Positions 41,304-49,012 of a stretch of DNA of 64,000 nt are shown piece after piece. The notes beneath the pieces are model-generated. The model searched no databases and was not told the origin of the DNA. It saw nothing but the letters and a program-made list of their open reading frames with translations. The position numbers and the translations under genes were made by a program. Source of the DNA: Clostridia bacterium (GTDB taxonomy: Bacteria > Bacillota > Clostridia > Oscillospirales > SIG627); contig JAFWZW010000023.1 in NCBI GenBank assembly GCA_017517325.1, forward strand, positions 156,475 through 220,474, given 5' to 3'. Positions within the stretch are counted from its first letter, which is position 1; every line of letters starts with the position of its first letter.

Positions 41304-41486
41304 CACGCCGACGGCGTGGATGGAATCCGCAACTTGTTGCGGCATGGAATTGGCACGAAGTGATGCATGGAATCAATCCGAAGGAGAACGAGCTTTGATA
41401 CGCGCTTCGCGCGATGCCATGTGCGACTTTTCGCAATTCCATACAACGCGCGAGCGCGTTGATTGCATACCAATCCTTCGGATTGG
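41304..41486. repeat. Tandem array of short palindromes joined by a CATGGAAT-like linker
   Basis: Eight short inverted repeats follow one another. The clear ones are CACGCC-GAC-GGCGTG (41304), CCGCAA-CTTG-TTGCGG (41327), CGCGC-TTC-GCGCG (41401), TGCGA-CTTT-TCGCA (41422), CAACGCGC-GA-GCGCGTTG (41444) and CCAATCC-TTC-GGATTGG (41470). Two degenerate ones lie at 41351 and 41374. Stems differ, but the spacers repeat: GATGGAAT, CATGGAAT twice, then ATGCCATG, ATTCCATA and ATTGCATA, the later ones being close to the reverse complement of the first. There is no coding potential. It ends at the tRNA-Val terminator. Confidence 0.7.
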
Positions 41487-41488
41487 AT

Positions 41489-41524
41489 AAAAAAAGAACG
41501 AAGCGATTGCTTCGTTCTTTTTTT
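41489..41524 (-). terminator. Terminator of tRNA-Val(GAC)
   Basis: A 16-bp stem including A/T-runs, AAGAACGAAGC against GCTTCGTTCTT with loop GATT, directly after the tRNA 3' end on the minus strand. Confidence 0.85.
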
Positions 41525-41599
41525 GGTGGAGGCAAAGGGACTCGAACCCCTGACCCTTCGCACGTCAAGCGAATGCTCTACCAGCTGGGCTATACCTCC
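41524..41599 (-). tRNA. tRNA-Val (anticodon GAC)
   Basis: A 76-nt cloverleaf on the minus strand. Acceptor GGAGGTA pairs with TGCCTCC, the anticodon stem TTCGC/GCGAA closes loop TTGACGT, giving GAC, and the T-loop is TTCGAGT. CCA is encoded. Confidence 0.96.
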
Positions 41600-41626
41600 A
41601 TAGGGCAGATGAAATCTGCAAGCGGA

Positions 41627-41655
41627 ATTGTAGCACAGAAACGAAAAAAAGTCAA
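41627..41655 (-). promoter_or_regulatory. Promoter of tRNA-Val(GAC)
   Basis: On the minus strand, TTGACT (41650-41655), a 17-bp spacer and TACAAT (41627-41632), 27 bases before the tRNA. Confidence 0.8.
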
Positions 41656-41726
41656 CAGCAAATTTTCTATTTCCGTGGATTGGAAGAAAGAGAAGAAAAA
41701 TAATCAGGCAAATTTCCATTTCGGTA

Positions 41727-41755
41727 TTGCATTTTTGTTTCCCTTGTGCTAAAAT
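41727..41755 (+). promoter_or_regulatory. Promoter of tRNA-Val(CAC)
   Basis: TTGCAT (41727-41732), a 17-bp spacer and TAAAAT (41750-41755), 11 bases before the tRNA. Confidence 0.75.
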
Positions 41756-41766
41756 ACTCCCTGCTC

Positions 41767-41843
41767 GGAGACATAGCTCAGCTGGTTAGAGCGTACGGTT
41801 CACATCCGTAAGGTCGGGGGTTCGATCCCCTCTGTCTCCACCA
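41767..41843 (+). tRNA. tRNA-Val (anticodon CAC)
   Basis: A 77-nt cloverleaf. Acceptor GGAGACA pairs with TGTCTCC, the anticodon stem TACGG/CCGTA closes loop TTCACAT, giving CAC, and the T-loop is TTCGATC. CCA is encoded. It reads GTG codons and is divergent from tRNA-Val(GAC). Confidence 0.96.
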
Positions 41844-41877
41844 AAAAATTCTCGTTCTTTTGAACGAGAATTTTTTT
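41844..41877. terminator. Terminator after tRNA-Val(CAC), shared with the DUF1887 gene
   Basis: AAATTCTCGTTC, loop TTTT, GAACGAGAATTT and a T-run. The DUF1887 gene converges from the other side. Confidence 0.85.
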
Positions 41878-41889
41878 ATGCTTTTATGC

Positions 41890-43074
41890 TTATGAAAAGC
41901 GGCGCTTGAGCTCTGCCACGAAGTGATCGTAGGGCATGGTTCGGATCCGATCAATGAGAACGATGCCCATTTCTTTTGCCCGTTCCCGAACGGTGGGGGA
42001 AGCCGTGCCGGAAGCAAGGAGCATCGGTGTGGCAAACTGACCGCCGTAATGATTGGCCATGGTAGAAATTTCATAGAGATAATCGTTTTCAGGCAGGGTG
42101 TTTTTGCAGCTTGCCATAACGGGCAGGTTTCCGCGCATTAAAACCAGATCCAGCTCATTCCGCGGATCGGGTTTATATTGGGGTGCAATGCTGCCGTTCC
42201 AATCCACCGTTACCCCCACGCGGATATCGTGGAACAGGTCAGAGTCAAAGGCCGCAAGGGCACCGTACATCTCAAGGAGCGTTCCAGCCTTGTCGTACAA
42301 AAACTGCGCTTCCCGGGGAACGTCAAGGTCAAATTCCATATAGATGCGCCCGTGAATGTTGCGGCTTCTCTCATTTTTCATAATGCCCGCGGCTTTCAGC
42401 CTTTGTGCTATCACGCCGTAGCAGGATTTCTGATTCTGCAGGGTACCGATGCACTTTTGTGTCATAGCATCCTTATTGCCCATTGGATCTGCGGGAAGAG
42501 AGCAATAATTGTTCCAATCCTTGGGGCACGCCTTCACCGCATTCCAAAGCCTGAGGATCTCACTGCGCAAAGGGCCGAAACTGAATTGATAACGGGGCGC
42601 AGAAAGAGCAGGCGTTCCTCCGAGGGATAAGATCTGGGGTACTTTTAAGTATTTGGTGAAGAGGGAAGCCTCTTTTTCCATTTCGGGATAACGGCATAAA
42701 AGTGTTTCCGTAGGAATATCGTACCGATGAAGGTGAATGGAGATGTCCGGATTTTGTGAAAGGAAAATACCTGCGGCGGCAATGAAGAGCTCGTTTCCGC
42801 CGGTAATATCGATCTCGTATTGATTTTCTTTTGTGATAATGGACGAAAACTTTTCCAGTACCGCTTCAATGGTGGAAACATCCACCGCAACGAAAACGGG
42901 GGAAAAGTTCAGCACCTCATTTAATGCTTGGGTGATCCGCATCCTTTTTTGAGGGGAGGGGGCATTCTCACGTGTAAAGTACAGAAAATAAGCACCGTCG
43001 TAGTGCTCCGTTAAAAGGGAAATAAGATTCTCAGGCGGGCGCTGAGAATAAAACTCTACCAAAATCCGTTTCAT
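41890..43074 (-). CDS. Orphan DUF1887 family CARF nuclease (Card1/Can2-like)
   Basis: A 394-residue protein. The N-terminal half looks like a CARF ligand-sensing domain: strand RILVEFYSQRP at the start and the glycine motif DITGGNE at residues 89-95. The C-terminal half matches the PD-(D/E)XK nuclease domain of DUF1887: a glutamate in TLLEMYGAL (E268), NELDLVL (E307, D309) and MASCKN (K324). Card1 and Can2, the known members, are activated by cyclic tetra-adenylate from type III CRISPR systems and degrade DNA or RNA. No cas gene or CRISPR array occurs in the window. Start: ATG 43074 with GGAGG; the frame runs 138 bases further upstream but across its promoter. Confidence 0.82.
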   Translation of the reverse strand: MKRILVEFYSQRPPENLISLLTEHYDGAYFLYFTRENAPSPQKRMRITQALNEVLNFSPVFVAVDVSTIEAVLEKFSSIITKENQYEIDITGGNELFIAAAGIFLSQNPDISIHLHRYDIPTETLLCRYPEMEKEASLFTKYLKVPQILSLGGTPALSAPRYQFSFGPLRSEILRLWNAVKACPKDWNNYCSLPADPMGNKDAMTQKCIGTLQNQKSCYGVIAQRLKAAGIMKNERSRNIHGRIYMEFDLDVPREAQFLYDKAGTLLEMYGALAAFDSDLFHDIRVGVTVDWNGSIAPQYKPDPRNELDLVLMRGNLPVMASCKNTLPENDYLYEISTMANHYGGQFATPMLLASGTASPTVRERAKEMGIVLIDRIRTMPYDHFVAELKRRFS

Positions 43075-43098
43075 TTTTGCCTCCGTTTCTTTGATCTT

Positions 43099-43128
43099 AT
43101 TATAATGGAATCCCGCAGGTTTTGTCAA
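43099..43128 (-). promoter_or_regulatory. Promoter of the DUF1887 gene
   Basis: On the minus strand, TTGACA (43123-43128), an 18-bp spacer and TATAAT (43099-43104), 24 bases before the start codon. Confidence 0.75.
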
Positions 43129-43307
43129 ATTAAAGAAAAATGCTTCTAAGCGCCGTTGTGCAATTTTAACAAAAATGATTTTTGTTTTGCATATCATTTT
43201 AAAAAAATTCAAGTTTGTTGCATATCTTTAAATATTGTGAATATTATATCGGGAATAACACCTTCAATATTCAAAAAATATTTTTTTCTTCGAAGGGATC
43301 ACGGTTT

Positions 43308-43417
43308 CAAACGCTTTCTTTTTTTTGCTTTTGATTTATTGTAAAGTAAAATTCGCATTTTGCATAAAAAGGGCAAAAAAACGCCCAATTTCGACTCTTG
43401 ATTTTTCCAAACGCTTT
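43308..43417. promoter_or_regulatory. Two CAAACGCTTT sites exactly 100 bp apart
   Basis: Copies at 43308-43317 and 43408-43417. The second lies between the -35 and -10 boxes of the promoter of the 104-residue protein, a classic repressor position. The half-sites resemble LacI/CcpA-type operators (AAACGCTTT). Confidence 0.5.
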
Positions 43418-43426
43418 GGTTATACT
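43398..43426 (+). promoter_or_regulatory. Promoter of the small-protein/CvpA-like operon
   Basis: TTGATT (43398-43403), a 17-bp spacer and TATACT (43421-43426), with an operator-like sequence in the spacer. Confidence 0.75.
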
Positions 43427-43459
43427 CATCTGGCGTCACAAAAAAACGGGAGTTTTGTT

Positions 43460-43774
43460 ATGAGTGTATCAAAGGTTTTGTACTATAGAAAAATTCAATT
43501 TGAGAGCCTGACTTGGGAATACGTTCTTGCAGAACAAGAAGGGAAGCTTTTCTTTTTCGGAAGAGAAAAGAAGAATGGGCTTCTGCGTGATTCGGTCTGC
43601 TTGCACTTTCTTCCGTATTCCGAAAATGTCCTTTGCTTCTTTTTGGATCAATGTGCAGAAAGCCAAACGGCACCGCGGATGATTGAGGAATTGATGGTGG
43701 AAAACCTCGTTCCCGGTTTTTCTCTTGACATTTCAGGGGGGGAAACTTACAATAATAATCGTAAAAAGAGGTGA
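43460..43774 (+). CDS. Small conserved-looking protein, possibly DUF6514-like
   Basis: A 104-residue soluble protein. It alternates short predicted strands (KVLYYRKIQ, WEYVLAEQEGKLFFFGREKK) with a C-terminal helix (AESQTAPRMIEELMVENLVPG), and has no signal peptide or metal motif. The layout recalls small Clostridia proteins grouped as DUF6514, but this assignment is from memory and weak. Start: ATG 43460 behind GGGAG; upstream frame extension crosses the promoter. It is first in a transcript with the CvpA-like gene, five bases later. Confidence 0.6.
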   Translation: MSVSKVLYYRKIQFESLTWEYVLAEQEGKLFFFGREKKNGLLRDSVCLHFLPYSENVLCFFLDQCAESQTAPRMIEELMVENLVPGFSLDISGGETYNNNRKKR

Positions 43775-43779
43775 ATGCG

Positions 43780-44793
43780 ATGTTTGATTTCTTTTTGTAT
43801 CTTCCGTTTGTTACCGTTTTTTCTGTTGTTGCCCTTATCTTTTCGATTTCGGGCTTTCGTAAAGGGCTTTGGTACGCCCTTTGCTCCTTGGGGCTTACGA
43901 TCCTTTCAGCACTCTGCTCCATCCCCTTTGCCAAAAGCCTTGCACCGTCTGTGACAAGATCGGTTTTGGGGCAGGTAGCGCTGAAAATAGAAGGGGAAGC
44001 CTTGCGCGCCTTTCTCCTTCCTCTTTTGGAAGGCTTCCTTTGCGGCATCGTTTCTCTTTTTCTCTTTTCTTTGATCTTTCTGTTGCTTTTCGTTATTTTA
44101 AAGGTGATACTGAATTGCCTGAAGCACCCAAAACTTGTGCTTTCCGATACAGAGAAAAAAGGTTTTCGTTGGGGCGGTCTTGCCATCGGCCTTGTGGATG
44201 CGCTTCTTATCGCTTTTCTGCTCATTCTGCCTCTTTACGGTACCCTTGCTACCGTAGTTCCCCTTGCTTCACCGTTGATGAAATTTGCAGGTGCAGAGGC
44301 AGAGGCTGTGGAGCCGTATCTTTCCCAAATGGAAAATCATCCGCTGGTAACTTTTTACGGTAACGGTATCGGCGCGGCTTTGCATCAAACTTTGGATGCT
44401 TCTTCAAATGAGATTGCATCCTTGGAGGAAGTGATCGACGCTACCGCCACCCTTTCCGATTATTTGCGTGCATACGAAGAAGCCGAAGGGGCAAACAAGG
44501 ATGCCGTGGCTTTGGATCTGGTGCGTTATCTGCTGGATCACGTGGTGGATGAGCCCTGGAGTTATTCGCTCTTTTGCATTGCCCGCGAAGGGGCAAAAGA
44601 GTCCGATGAAGCGGCCGCAGGCATTCTGGCAGAACTTTTTGATATGTCGGAGGAAGATTTCCGTAAAAATGCACGACCTCTTCTGGAGCGTGCCGAGTCT
44701 GCCCTTTTATTGAAGCAAAGCCTGGGAAGCCTTGGAGATCAAGCTCAGGATGCGCTGGAGAATGGCATCGGTGCCCTTTTGGGCCGCGCTTAA
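43780..44793 (+). CDS. CvpA-like membrane protein
   Basis: A 337-residue protein. The first 180 residues hold four or five hydrophobic segments, with ALIFSISGFRKGLWYALCSLGLTIL near the N-terminus and a second conserved GGLAIGLVDALLIAFLL, resembling the CvpA/colicin V production family. The C-terminal 150 residues are soluble, acidic and helical (DEAAAGILAELFDMSEEDF). The true role is unknown; CvpA proteins affect envelope homeostasis. Start: ATG 43780 preceded by GAGGTG; a GTG nine bases earlier overlaps the previous stop. It is cotranscribed with both neighbours. Confidence 0.65.
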   Translation: MFDFFLYLPFVTVFSVVALIFSISGFRKGLWYALCSLGLTILSALCSIPFAKSLAPSVTRSVLGQVALKIEGEALRAFLLPLLEGFLCGIVSLFLFSLIFLLLFVILKVILNCLKHPKLVLSDTEKKGFRWGGLAIGLVDALLIAFLLILPLYGTLATVVPLASPLMKFAGAEAEAVEPYLSQMENHPLVTFYGNGIGAALHQTLDASSNEIASLEEVIDATATLSDYLRAYEEAEGANKDAVALDLVRYLLDHVVDEPWSYSLFCIAREGAKESDEAAAGILAELFDMSEEDFRKNARPLLERAESALLLKQSLGSLGDQAQDALENGIGALLGRA

Positions 44794-44810
44794 AGAAAAG
44801 GAGATGCAAA

Positions 44811-45167
44811 ATGAAGGATCAGGTATTGGCAAGGATCCAAGATGTATACGGGGTAGATCCCGCCTATCTGTTTCGCTCCAATCCTCATACGGCGGTGTTT
44901 CGCTTGCCCCAAAACGGAAAGTGGTTTGCCGTTCTGATCGGAAATCTCCCCGCTTGCAAATTGGGGCTGAAGGGGGAAGAACGGGTGGATATTCTCAACG
45001 TTAAGTGCGACCCCGATATGGCCTTTTCCATTGTGGATCATAAACGCATTTTCCCTGCGTATCATATGAATAAGCTCCACTGGATCTCCATTCTCTTGGA
45101 CGGCGCAACGCCCGTGGAGGAGATCGCCTTTCTCGTGGCCGCCTCACATCGGCTGGTATCTCAATAG
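44811..45167 (+). CDS. MmcQ/YjbR family protein
   Basis: A 118-residue protein of the YjbR/MmcQ double-wing fold. The typical blocks are present: FRLPQNGKWFAVL, LNVKCDPDMAFSI, PAYHMNKLHWISILLDG and a final SHRLV. The family is described as DNA-binding-like, but a cellular role is not settled. It follows the CvpA-like gene after 17 bases with AAAAGGAG before the ATG, and a terminator follows, so it ends the operon. Confidence 0.85.
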   Translation: MKDQVLARIQDVYGVDPAYLFRSNPHTAVFRLPQNGKWFAVLIGNLPACKLGLKGEERVDILNVKCDPDMAFSIVDHKRIFPAYHMNKLHWISILLDGATPVEEIAFLVAASHRLVSQ

Positions 45168-45171
45168 AAGA

Positions 45172-45211
45172 AAAAAAGACCTTGCATCAAGTATGAAGCA
45201 AGGTCTTTTTT
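45172..45211. terminator. Bidirectional terminator between the YjbR gene and the sugar operon
   Basis: AAAAAAGACCTTGC pairs with GCAAGGTCTTTTTT around a 12-base loop, with converging genes on both sides. Confidence 0.85.
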
Positions 45212-45218
45212 GTACGGA

Positions 45219-46160
45219 TCAGAAATTGATGCGCCGTTCCTCAATGACCAGAGGCCGGTTCATCATACGGGTGTTGGTGGACATAACGTATTCACCCAAA
45301 AATCCAAGAAAAGCAAGCTGAAGACCGCCGAAGAATACCACTGCCAAAAGAATGGTAGAAGCTGTGGGGGCAATGGTCTGCCAAAGGATCAATTTCAGAA
45401 TGCCTTCGATCAAGCCCAAAAGAAAGCTTGTTCCTGCAAAAAAGGCGCCCAAGAAGGTAGCAATGCGAAGCCCCGCCTTGGTGTAACTGGTAAAGCTGAG
45501 CATAGCCGCATCGTACAGGCTGAAGAAGTTGTTGCTGGTCTTGCCTGCGCGGCGCTGGGGCTGCTCGTATTCGATCTCGGCCCGTTCCGGCCCAAGCTCT
45601 GCCACGATGCCGCGGATAAACGGGGTGGGGTCCTTCAGGTTCCGAAGGGTATCCACAAAGCTCTTGTCGTAAAGACCGAAGCCGGTAAACTGTTCGATCA
45701 TTTCCACACTGCTCATCTTTTTAATAAGCTTGTAGTAACACCCGCGGAGGAAATACATGATCTTGCTTTCCTTGCTGCGGGTCTTTTTGCCAATGACGAT
45801 CTTTTTCCCCTCTTCCCATTTTTCAACGAATTTGGGGATCATTTCCACGGGATCCTGAAAATCCGCGCAGATGGTAATGGTGCAATCGCCGGAGGTGTTC
45901 AAGATCCCGTAATAGGGGCTGTTGAACTGACCGAAGTTCTTGCTGTTAAAGATTGCTTTTACACAAGGGTCTTCCGCACAGATCTCTTCAATGATCTGGC
46001 GGGTATTATCCCGGGATTTGTTATCGATAAACAGAATCTCGTAATTATAATTGCTGCAGCTTTTCAAGATCTCATCGCGCACCGCTTCGTAAATAGGGCG
46101 TGCGTTTTCTTCCTCGTTATAACAAGGTATCATAACGGAAATCGTTTTTTTGTCAGCCAT
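45219..46160 (-). CDS. Family 2 glycosyltransferase with two membrane helices (DPM1/GtrB-like)
   Basis: A 313-residue membrane-bound glycosyltransferase. The N-terminal GT-A domain shows MIPCYNEEENARPIYEAV, the DXD-like ICADFQDP, and FTGFGLYDKSF. Two C-terminal helices (about residues 230-290) anchor it. Such enzymes transfer a sugar to a polyprenyl phosphate. Placed last in an operon that builds a CDP-linked deoxysugar, it may load that sugar, or another, onto a lipid carrier at the membrane. It overlaps the upstream reductase gene by eight bases and stops at a terminator. Confidence 0.9.
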   Translation of the reverse strand: MADKKTISVMIPCYNEEENARPIYEAVRDEILKSCSNYNYEILFIDNKSRDNTRQIIEEICAEDPCVKAIFNSKNFGQFNSPYYGILNTSGDCTITICADFQDPVEMIPKFVEKWEEGKKIVIGKKTRSKESKIMYFLRGCYYKLIKKMSSVEMIEQFTGFGLYDKSFVDTLRNLKDPTPFIRGIVAELGPERAEIEYEQPQRRAGKTSNNFFSLYDAAMLSFTSYTKAGLRIATFLGAFFAGTSFLLGLIEGILKLILWQTIAPTASTILLAVVFFGGLQLAFLGFLGEYVMSTNTRMMNRPLVIEERRINF

Positions 46161-47094
46161 GCCGGGTCTCCTTTTTTATTGCTTCTATGGTTTGGCGTAT
46201 CCCACAGTCAAAGGCAACTTGGGGGATAAAGCCCGTATCTTCCGTCAAAGCGGAAATGTCAGCCTCCAGATGCATCACCTGCAAGGGGGAATAGGGGATA
46301 TCACCGAAGCCTAAGGGGAGCGCGGGATCAACGGCGTCCCGAATAGCGGAAACGTATTCCTTCAGGGGTTTTGCGGTACCGCCGCCCAAAACGTAGGTCT
46401 TTCCGTTTTGACCGTGTCGGGCAATAAGATCAAAGGCTCTGCCTGCATCATCGGAATACAGATAATCCCAAAACTGTTCACCTGCTGTCAGCGCAGGCTT
46501 TTCTCCTGCCAAAAGTTTCTTGATCAGACCGGGGATCATGGCGGCGGCATTATCGCCGGGGCCGTAAATGCTCAGGATCCTCACCCAAACGTGGTCGAGC
46601 CCCAGCATCGAGCAGAGGGTGCGGCTCATAGAGCCTGCACAAAGCTTTGCGGCGCCGTAGCCGGTTTCGGGGAAGCAGGGGGTTTCCGGGGTAAGCCTTC
46701 CTTCCACTCTGCCGTATTCAGCCTGACTGCCTGCTCCGATGAAAACGCGGCACCCCATCTCTTTTGCGGCGTACACCGCGTCAACGGTAAAGTCCACGTT
46801 TCGGGTCTGTGCGTGCATATCGTTTCTTCCGGCACCTGTGGTAAAGCCCCAGCCAAAGTGATAAAAAGCGTCAGCGCCTTCGGGGCAAAGAGCGGGAAGG
46901 GAAGAAAGGGCGGCAAGGTCGCATTCCACCACCCGTAAAAAGGGATCCTGCGGCAACACGCTAAGTCTTGCGGAGCCGGGGCGGCACACTGCGATCACTT
47001 CGGTATTTTGCTTTATAAGTTCACGGATCAGGGCTGTTCCTATGGCACCGGTGGGACCTGTGATCACAACCCGTCTGATCGTTCTCTGTTCCAT
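46153..47094 (-). CDS. NAD-dependent SDR epimerase/reductase of the CDP-sugar operon
   Basis: A 313-residue extended short-chain dehydrogenase. The Rossmann loop is VVITGPTGAIGTAL, and the catalytic tyrosine/lysine pair is GYGAAK near residue 150. In CDP-dideoxysugar clusters, proteins of this family reduce the 4-keto group (paratose or abequose synthases) or the ketone of the two-carbon branch (YerF). With the neighbouring ThDP enzyme the second role is likely, but this is inference. Start: ATG 47094 after GAGGA within the end of the upstream gene; the longer frame overlaps that gene by 138 bases and has no site. Confidence 0.8.
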   Translation of the reverse strand: MEQRTIRRVVITGPTGAIGTALIRELIKQNTEVIAVCRPGSARLSVLPQDPFLRVVECDLAALSSLPALCPEGADAFYHFGWGFTTGAGRNDMHAQTRNVDFTVDAVYAAKEMGCRVFIGAGSQAEYGRVEGRLTPETPCFPETGYGAAKLCAGSMSRTLCSMLGLDHVWVRILSIYGPGDNAAAMIPGLIKKLLAGEKPALTAGEQFWDYLYSDDAGRAFDLIARHGQNGKTYVLGGGTAKPLKEYVSAIRDAVDPALPLGFGDIPYSPLQVMHLEADISALTEDTGFIPQVAFDCGIRQTIEAIKKETRHG

Positions 47095-47096
47095 CT

Positions 47097-48935
47097 TTAT
47101 TCCTCGTCCATCAAAGGGAAGAACATTTCCTTTGCCAGAACGTCTCTGGGCAAAAAGGGTGCCAGATCCTCCAGAGGAGGGCTGACCAAAGTACCGTCCT
47201 CTAAACGCTTGGTACTGCTCTTGGGCTCCCAAGCCTGCTTGGTATCGGTAAAGATCTCGCAGAATACGGGGCCTTCGTGGGCAAGGGCGGCGGCAACCGC
47301 TTCTTTCATCTCACTGTTATTATGCCCTGAAAAATAAGGGAAACCAAAGGCTTTGGCAATTTTTTCAAATTCAGGGAAGGAAAGATCGCCCGATTCCTCG
47401 CCAATGCCGATCTTGCAGTGGTGAGAGAAAAGATTGGTCTGGGTCAGTCGAATGGAGTGATAGCCGTTGTTGTTAATGAGAAATACCTTAATGGGAAGGC
47501 GGTTGGTGATGATGGTCTGCAGCTCAGCCAAATTCATCATAATGGAGCCGTCGCCCTCTAAGCAGACGGTATCCCTTCTGCCTCCGCTGATGCAAAGACC
47601 GATGGCAGCAGGCAAGCCGTAGCCCATACTGGCAACGGCGTTGTTATTTACGAATCGGCTTCCTTTTTGGATCACGTAAGCCTGACTTCCCGCAACACAG
47701 CAGGCACCGTTGGAAACGGCGGTGAGACTGCCTTCGGGCAGGCTTGAGGAAAGGTGGCGGATGAAGGCGTATACGTTGGCACCATTCTCCGTTTTTTTGC
47801 ACTGCTCGGGGGTTACGACGGGGTATTCCTTCTTCCAGCGACAGCAGGTTCCCACCCAGTCGTTCCGCTTCGAAACGGGGGCGATCTTTTCTGCCGCGGC
47901 ATTCAGCTTCGTCAGGAAATCAAAGGCGTCGGCCCAAATGGGCATTTCCACGTGAATGGTGTGCTTCTTCAGCTCCGCTTTGTCCACGTCTACCATAATA
48001 ACCTTTGCAAATCTTGCCCAGGTCTTCCAGTTGTAGCCGACTTGACGAATGGAAATGCGGGTGCCGATGGCAAGAACCACGTCGGCATTCTGAATAGCAA
48101 AGTTACCGGGGCGGTCGCCCATATTGCCACCTCTGCCGCAGTACAGACGGTTTTCATCTTCCATCAGGTCAATGGCGTTCCAATAGGTAACCACCGGAAC
48201 GTTCAGTTTTTTGGTTACTTCTTCAAAAAGCTTCCGTGCGCCGGAAAGGTGAATGCCGTAGCCGGCGTAGATCACGGGGCGCTCCGCTTTTTTCAGCTCG
48301 TTCAGAACTGCTTCGATCTCTGCTTCGGAAACGGGCGGAGGAAGCTTTGCATCGTCCTCGGCACTGTCGTAGCCGCAGAGCTCGTCGGTTTCAATGTAGC
48401 CGCCCTGAAAGTTTACGGGAATATCGATCCATACGGGGCCGGGTCTGCCGGTAGTGGCAAGGTGCCAGCCCTTTTCCAAGGCATATCGAATATTCTTTGG
48501 ATCTTCGATCATAGTGGCGTATTTTGTCATAGGCGCAACGCTTTTTACGATGTCGTATTCCTGATCGCCCAAAGAGCGCAAAGGCTCACCGGTGAAGGGA
48601 AGAGCGTAGCGGGCGGTGGTATCGTAACGCACCTGACCGCTGATGATAAACATGGGAATGGAATCCAGCCAGCCGCCCAAAACGCCCGTGAGAGCGTTGG
48701 TACCGCCGGGGCCCGTAGTAACGCAGACGGCGGCAATTTTGTTCTCAAGCCGTGCGTAGGATTCTGCCGCAATGGCACAAGCCTGTTCGTGGTGGTTGTA
48801 GGTAACGCGCAGGGCATCGTGGTGCCCCAGAGCGTCGTTGAGATGCATAGCACCGCCGCCTACAACGGAAAATACGTCGGTTACGCCCTTCGCCGCCAAA
48901 AAATCGGCAACGTAATCCGCAAGTCGTTGTTTCAT
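47097..48935 (-). CDS. ThDP-dependent acetolactate synthase-like enzyme, YerE-type candidate
   Basis: A 612-residue ThDP enzyme. The catalytic glutamate lies in NHHEQACAIAAE (residue 50), GGTNALTG and the FAD/regulatory-like middle domain follow, and the cofactor motif GDGSIMMNLAEL...NNNGY is near the C-terminus. Sequence blocks resemble acetohydroxyacid synthase, but no small subunit or branched-chain amino acid gene is near. Instead it sits between rfbH and an SDR gene. That matches YerE of yersiniose synthesis, which adds a two-carbon acetyl unit from pyruvate to C-4 of CDP-3,6-dideoxy-4-keto-glucose. Start: ATG 48935 with AAGGAGG five bases upstream. Confidence 0.75.
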   Translation of the reverse strand: MKQRLADYVADFLAAKGVTDVFSVVGGGAMHLNDALGHHDALRVTYNHHEQACAIAAESYARLENKIAAVCVTTGPGGTNALTGVLGGWLDSIPMFIISGQVRYDTTARYALPFTGEPLRSLGDQEYDIVKSVAPMTKYATMIEDPKNIRYALEKGWHLATTGRPGPVWIDIPVNFQGGYIETDELCGYDSAEDDAKLPPPVSEAEIEAVLNELKKAERPVIYAGYGIHLSGARKLFEEVTKKLNVPVVTYWNAIDLMEDENRLYCGRGGNMGDRPGNFAIQNADVVLAIGTRISIRQVGYNWKTWARFAKVIMVDVDKAELKKHTIHVEMPIWADAFDFLTKLNAAAEKIAPVSKRNDWVGTCCRWKKEYPVVTPEQCKKTENGANVYAFIRHLSSSLPEGSLTAVSNGACCVAGSQAYVIQKGSRFVNNNAVASMGYGLPAAIGLCISGGRRDTVCLEGDGSIMMNLAELQTIITNRLPIKVFLINNNGYHSIRLTQTNLFSHHCKIGIGEESGDLSFPEFEKIAKAFGFPYFSGHNNSEMKEAVAAALAHEGPVFCEIFTDTKQAWEPKSSTKRLEDGTLVSPPLEDLAPFLPRDVLAKEMFFPLMDEE

Positions 48936-49012
48936 AAAAACCTCCTTGTCCGAAAATTGCAAAGGGGGAGCGGCAATCATCAGACGTTTTGAAAAAACTG
49001 TTTGAATACAAA

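Larger units (their letters stand above)
43129..43459. other. A/T-rich intergenic region with a rightward promoter and repeated operator-like sites
   Basis: No gene is seen. It holds a rightward promoter (43398-43426), two CAAACGCTTT sites (43308 and 43408), and a weak GGGC/GCCC inverted repeat near 43370-43385. The remainder is A/T-rich sequence without clear structure. Confidence 0.5.

Noticed and set aside
41304-41486. CRISPR array near the DUF1887 gene
   Set aside because: The repeated parts are 8-base linkers and the variable parts are palindromes of unequal length; there are no 25-40 base direct repeats with unique spacers.
41284-41719. Small proteins encoded across the tRNA-Val and palindrome region
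   Set aside because: The frames run through a clear tRNA, its terminator and the palindromes, without ribosome binding sites.
41890-43212. Longer DUF1887 protein beginning at 43212
   Set aside because: The extension covers the promoter at 43099-43128; ATG 43074 has GGAGG six bases upstream and starts with the expected first beta-strand.
46153-47232. Longer SDR protein beginning at 47232
   Set aside because: The extra 46 residues would come from the end of the ThDP gene; GAGGA precedes the ATG at 47094, and the Rossmann motif follows directly after it.
47097-48935. Acetolactate synthase of valine/isoleucine synthesis (ilvB)
   Set aside because: No small subunit, ilvC or ilvD gene is adjacent, while CDP-sugar genes surround it on both sides. 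The possibility is not fully excluded by sequence alone.
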